Source: a bacterium
GTDB taxonomy: Bacteria; Planctomycetota; B15-G4; JADJEK01
Direction: 5' to 3'
DNA length: 22,713 nucleotides
NCBI GenBank assembly: GCA_030428825.1
Contig: JAUIEL010000023.1
Location: forward strand, 1 to 22,713
Shown here: in pieces, positions 22,488 through 22,713 of the stretch
How the letters are laid out: every line of letters starts with the position of its first letter
Position numbering within the stretch: the first letter of the stretch is position 1
Notes under the pieces: model-generated
What the model was told of the DNA's origin: nothing
Database searches by the model: none
Seen by the model: only the letters and a program-made list of their open reading frames with translations
Position numbers and translations under genes: made by a program

Positions 22488-22713
22488 ATGCTGACGAACC
22501 TGCTGACCCTGTCCCTCCTGACGCTGGGCCCTCCCCCCGACGGACCGAGCGCGCGGCCGGAGGCGCCCCGCCCCGACCTGGCGGCGATCCGGGCCCTGAT
22601 CGACACGAACGGGGACGGCGAGATCGACGCCGCCGAGCGCCGAGCCCTCCGGCGAGCCGTCCGCGAGGCGCGGGCGGAGCGGCGCCCTCGACCCGAGGGG
22701 CGCGACGGGCAGG
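22488..22713 (+). CDS. Secreted EF-hand protein, N-terminal part (cut by window end)
   Basis: An open frame begins at an ATG preceded by GAGAGG seven bases upstream and runs off the window after 75 codons. The first 14 residues (MLTNLLTLSLLTLG) are hydrophobic and look like a short signal peptide. A Pro-rich stretch follows, then a canonical EF-hand calcium loop DTNGDGEIDAAE at about residues 39-50, with Asp/Asn/Asp at loop positions 1, 3 and 5, Gly at 6 and Glu at 12. An Arg/Glu-rich helix comes next. Secreted proteins with EF-hands are frequent in Planctomycetota. The full function is unknown because the C-terminus is missing. Confidence 0.75.
   Translation, partial: MLTNLLTLSLLTLGPPPDGPSARPEAPRPDLAAIRALIDTNGDGEIDAAERRALRRAVREARAERRPRPEGRDGQ

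Overview
The window is a very GC-rich (about 70% by eye, not counted), gene-dense piece of bacterial chromosome from a free-living Gram-negative-type organism. Planctomycetota is my best guess. The reasons are secreted or lipid-anchored proteins of unknown role, HEAT-repeat proteins, a secreted squalene-cyclase-type toroid protein, an EF-hand protein, a sigma/anti-sigma pair beside HtrA/PDZ proteins, and PurS-PurL fused while PurQ is separate. No rRNA, tRNA, CRISPR array, transposase or phage gene was seen. The phylum is an inference, not read from a marker gene.

Layout. 17-2426 (+): clpX and rlmN, one base apart. 2428-3299 (-): a TPR protein and a small lipoprotein, overlapping as ATGA. 3342-3367: a perfect 26-bp palindrome. 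3394-8204 (-): a five-gene run in the order accA, ECF sigma factor, zinc-finger anti-sigma factor, HtrA-like protein, HEAT/PDZ protein. The HtrA-like protein has lost all three residues of the catalytic triad. 8322-12082 (+): purL (with two fused PurS-like domains) and purQ, overlapping as ATGA, behind a promoter that looks leaderless. 12108-13745 (-): an amidohydrolase-fold protein that has lost several metal ligands. 13746-14173: a 428-bp divergent control region with purine-rich 10-bp repeats and an AT-containing inverted repeat.

14174-17266 (+) is the most interesting block: eboA, eboB, an encapsulin shell protein and a small encapsulated-ferritin-like protein that ends in an encapsulin docking peptide. 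The shell and cargo genes overlap as GTGA. EboA and EboB belong to the ebo cluster, which is linked to export of certain metabolites to the periplasm. The encapsulin/ferritin pair is an iron-storage nanocompartment. Finding both sets side by side suggests an unusual system.

17306-18919 (-): a HEAT-repeat protein. 19186-20898 (+): a secreted alpha/alpha-toroid (prenyltransferase/squalene-oxidase repeat) protein. 21081-22328 (+): a radical SAM protein with a SPASM-like C-terminus, preceded by a 13-bp direct repeat. 22488-22713 (+): the start of a secreted EF-hand protein cut by the window edge.

Two themes recur. The window encodes two probable pseudoenzymes (the HtrA-like protein and the amidohydrolase-like protein) whose folds are intact while the catalytic residues are replaced. 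In addition, several single or first genes carry a TA-rich -10-like hexamer 6-8 bases before the start codon and no Shine-Dalgarno sequence, which suggests leaderless transcripts.
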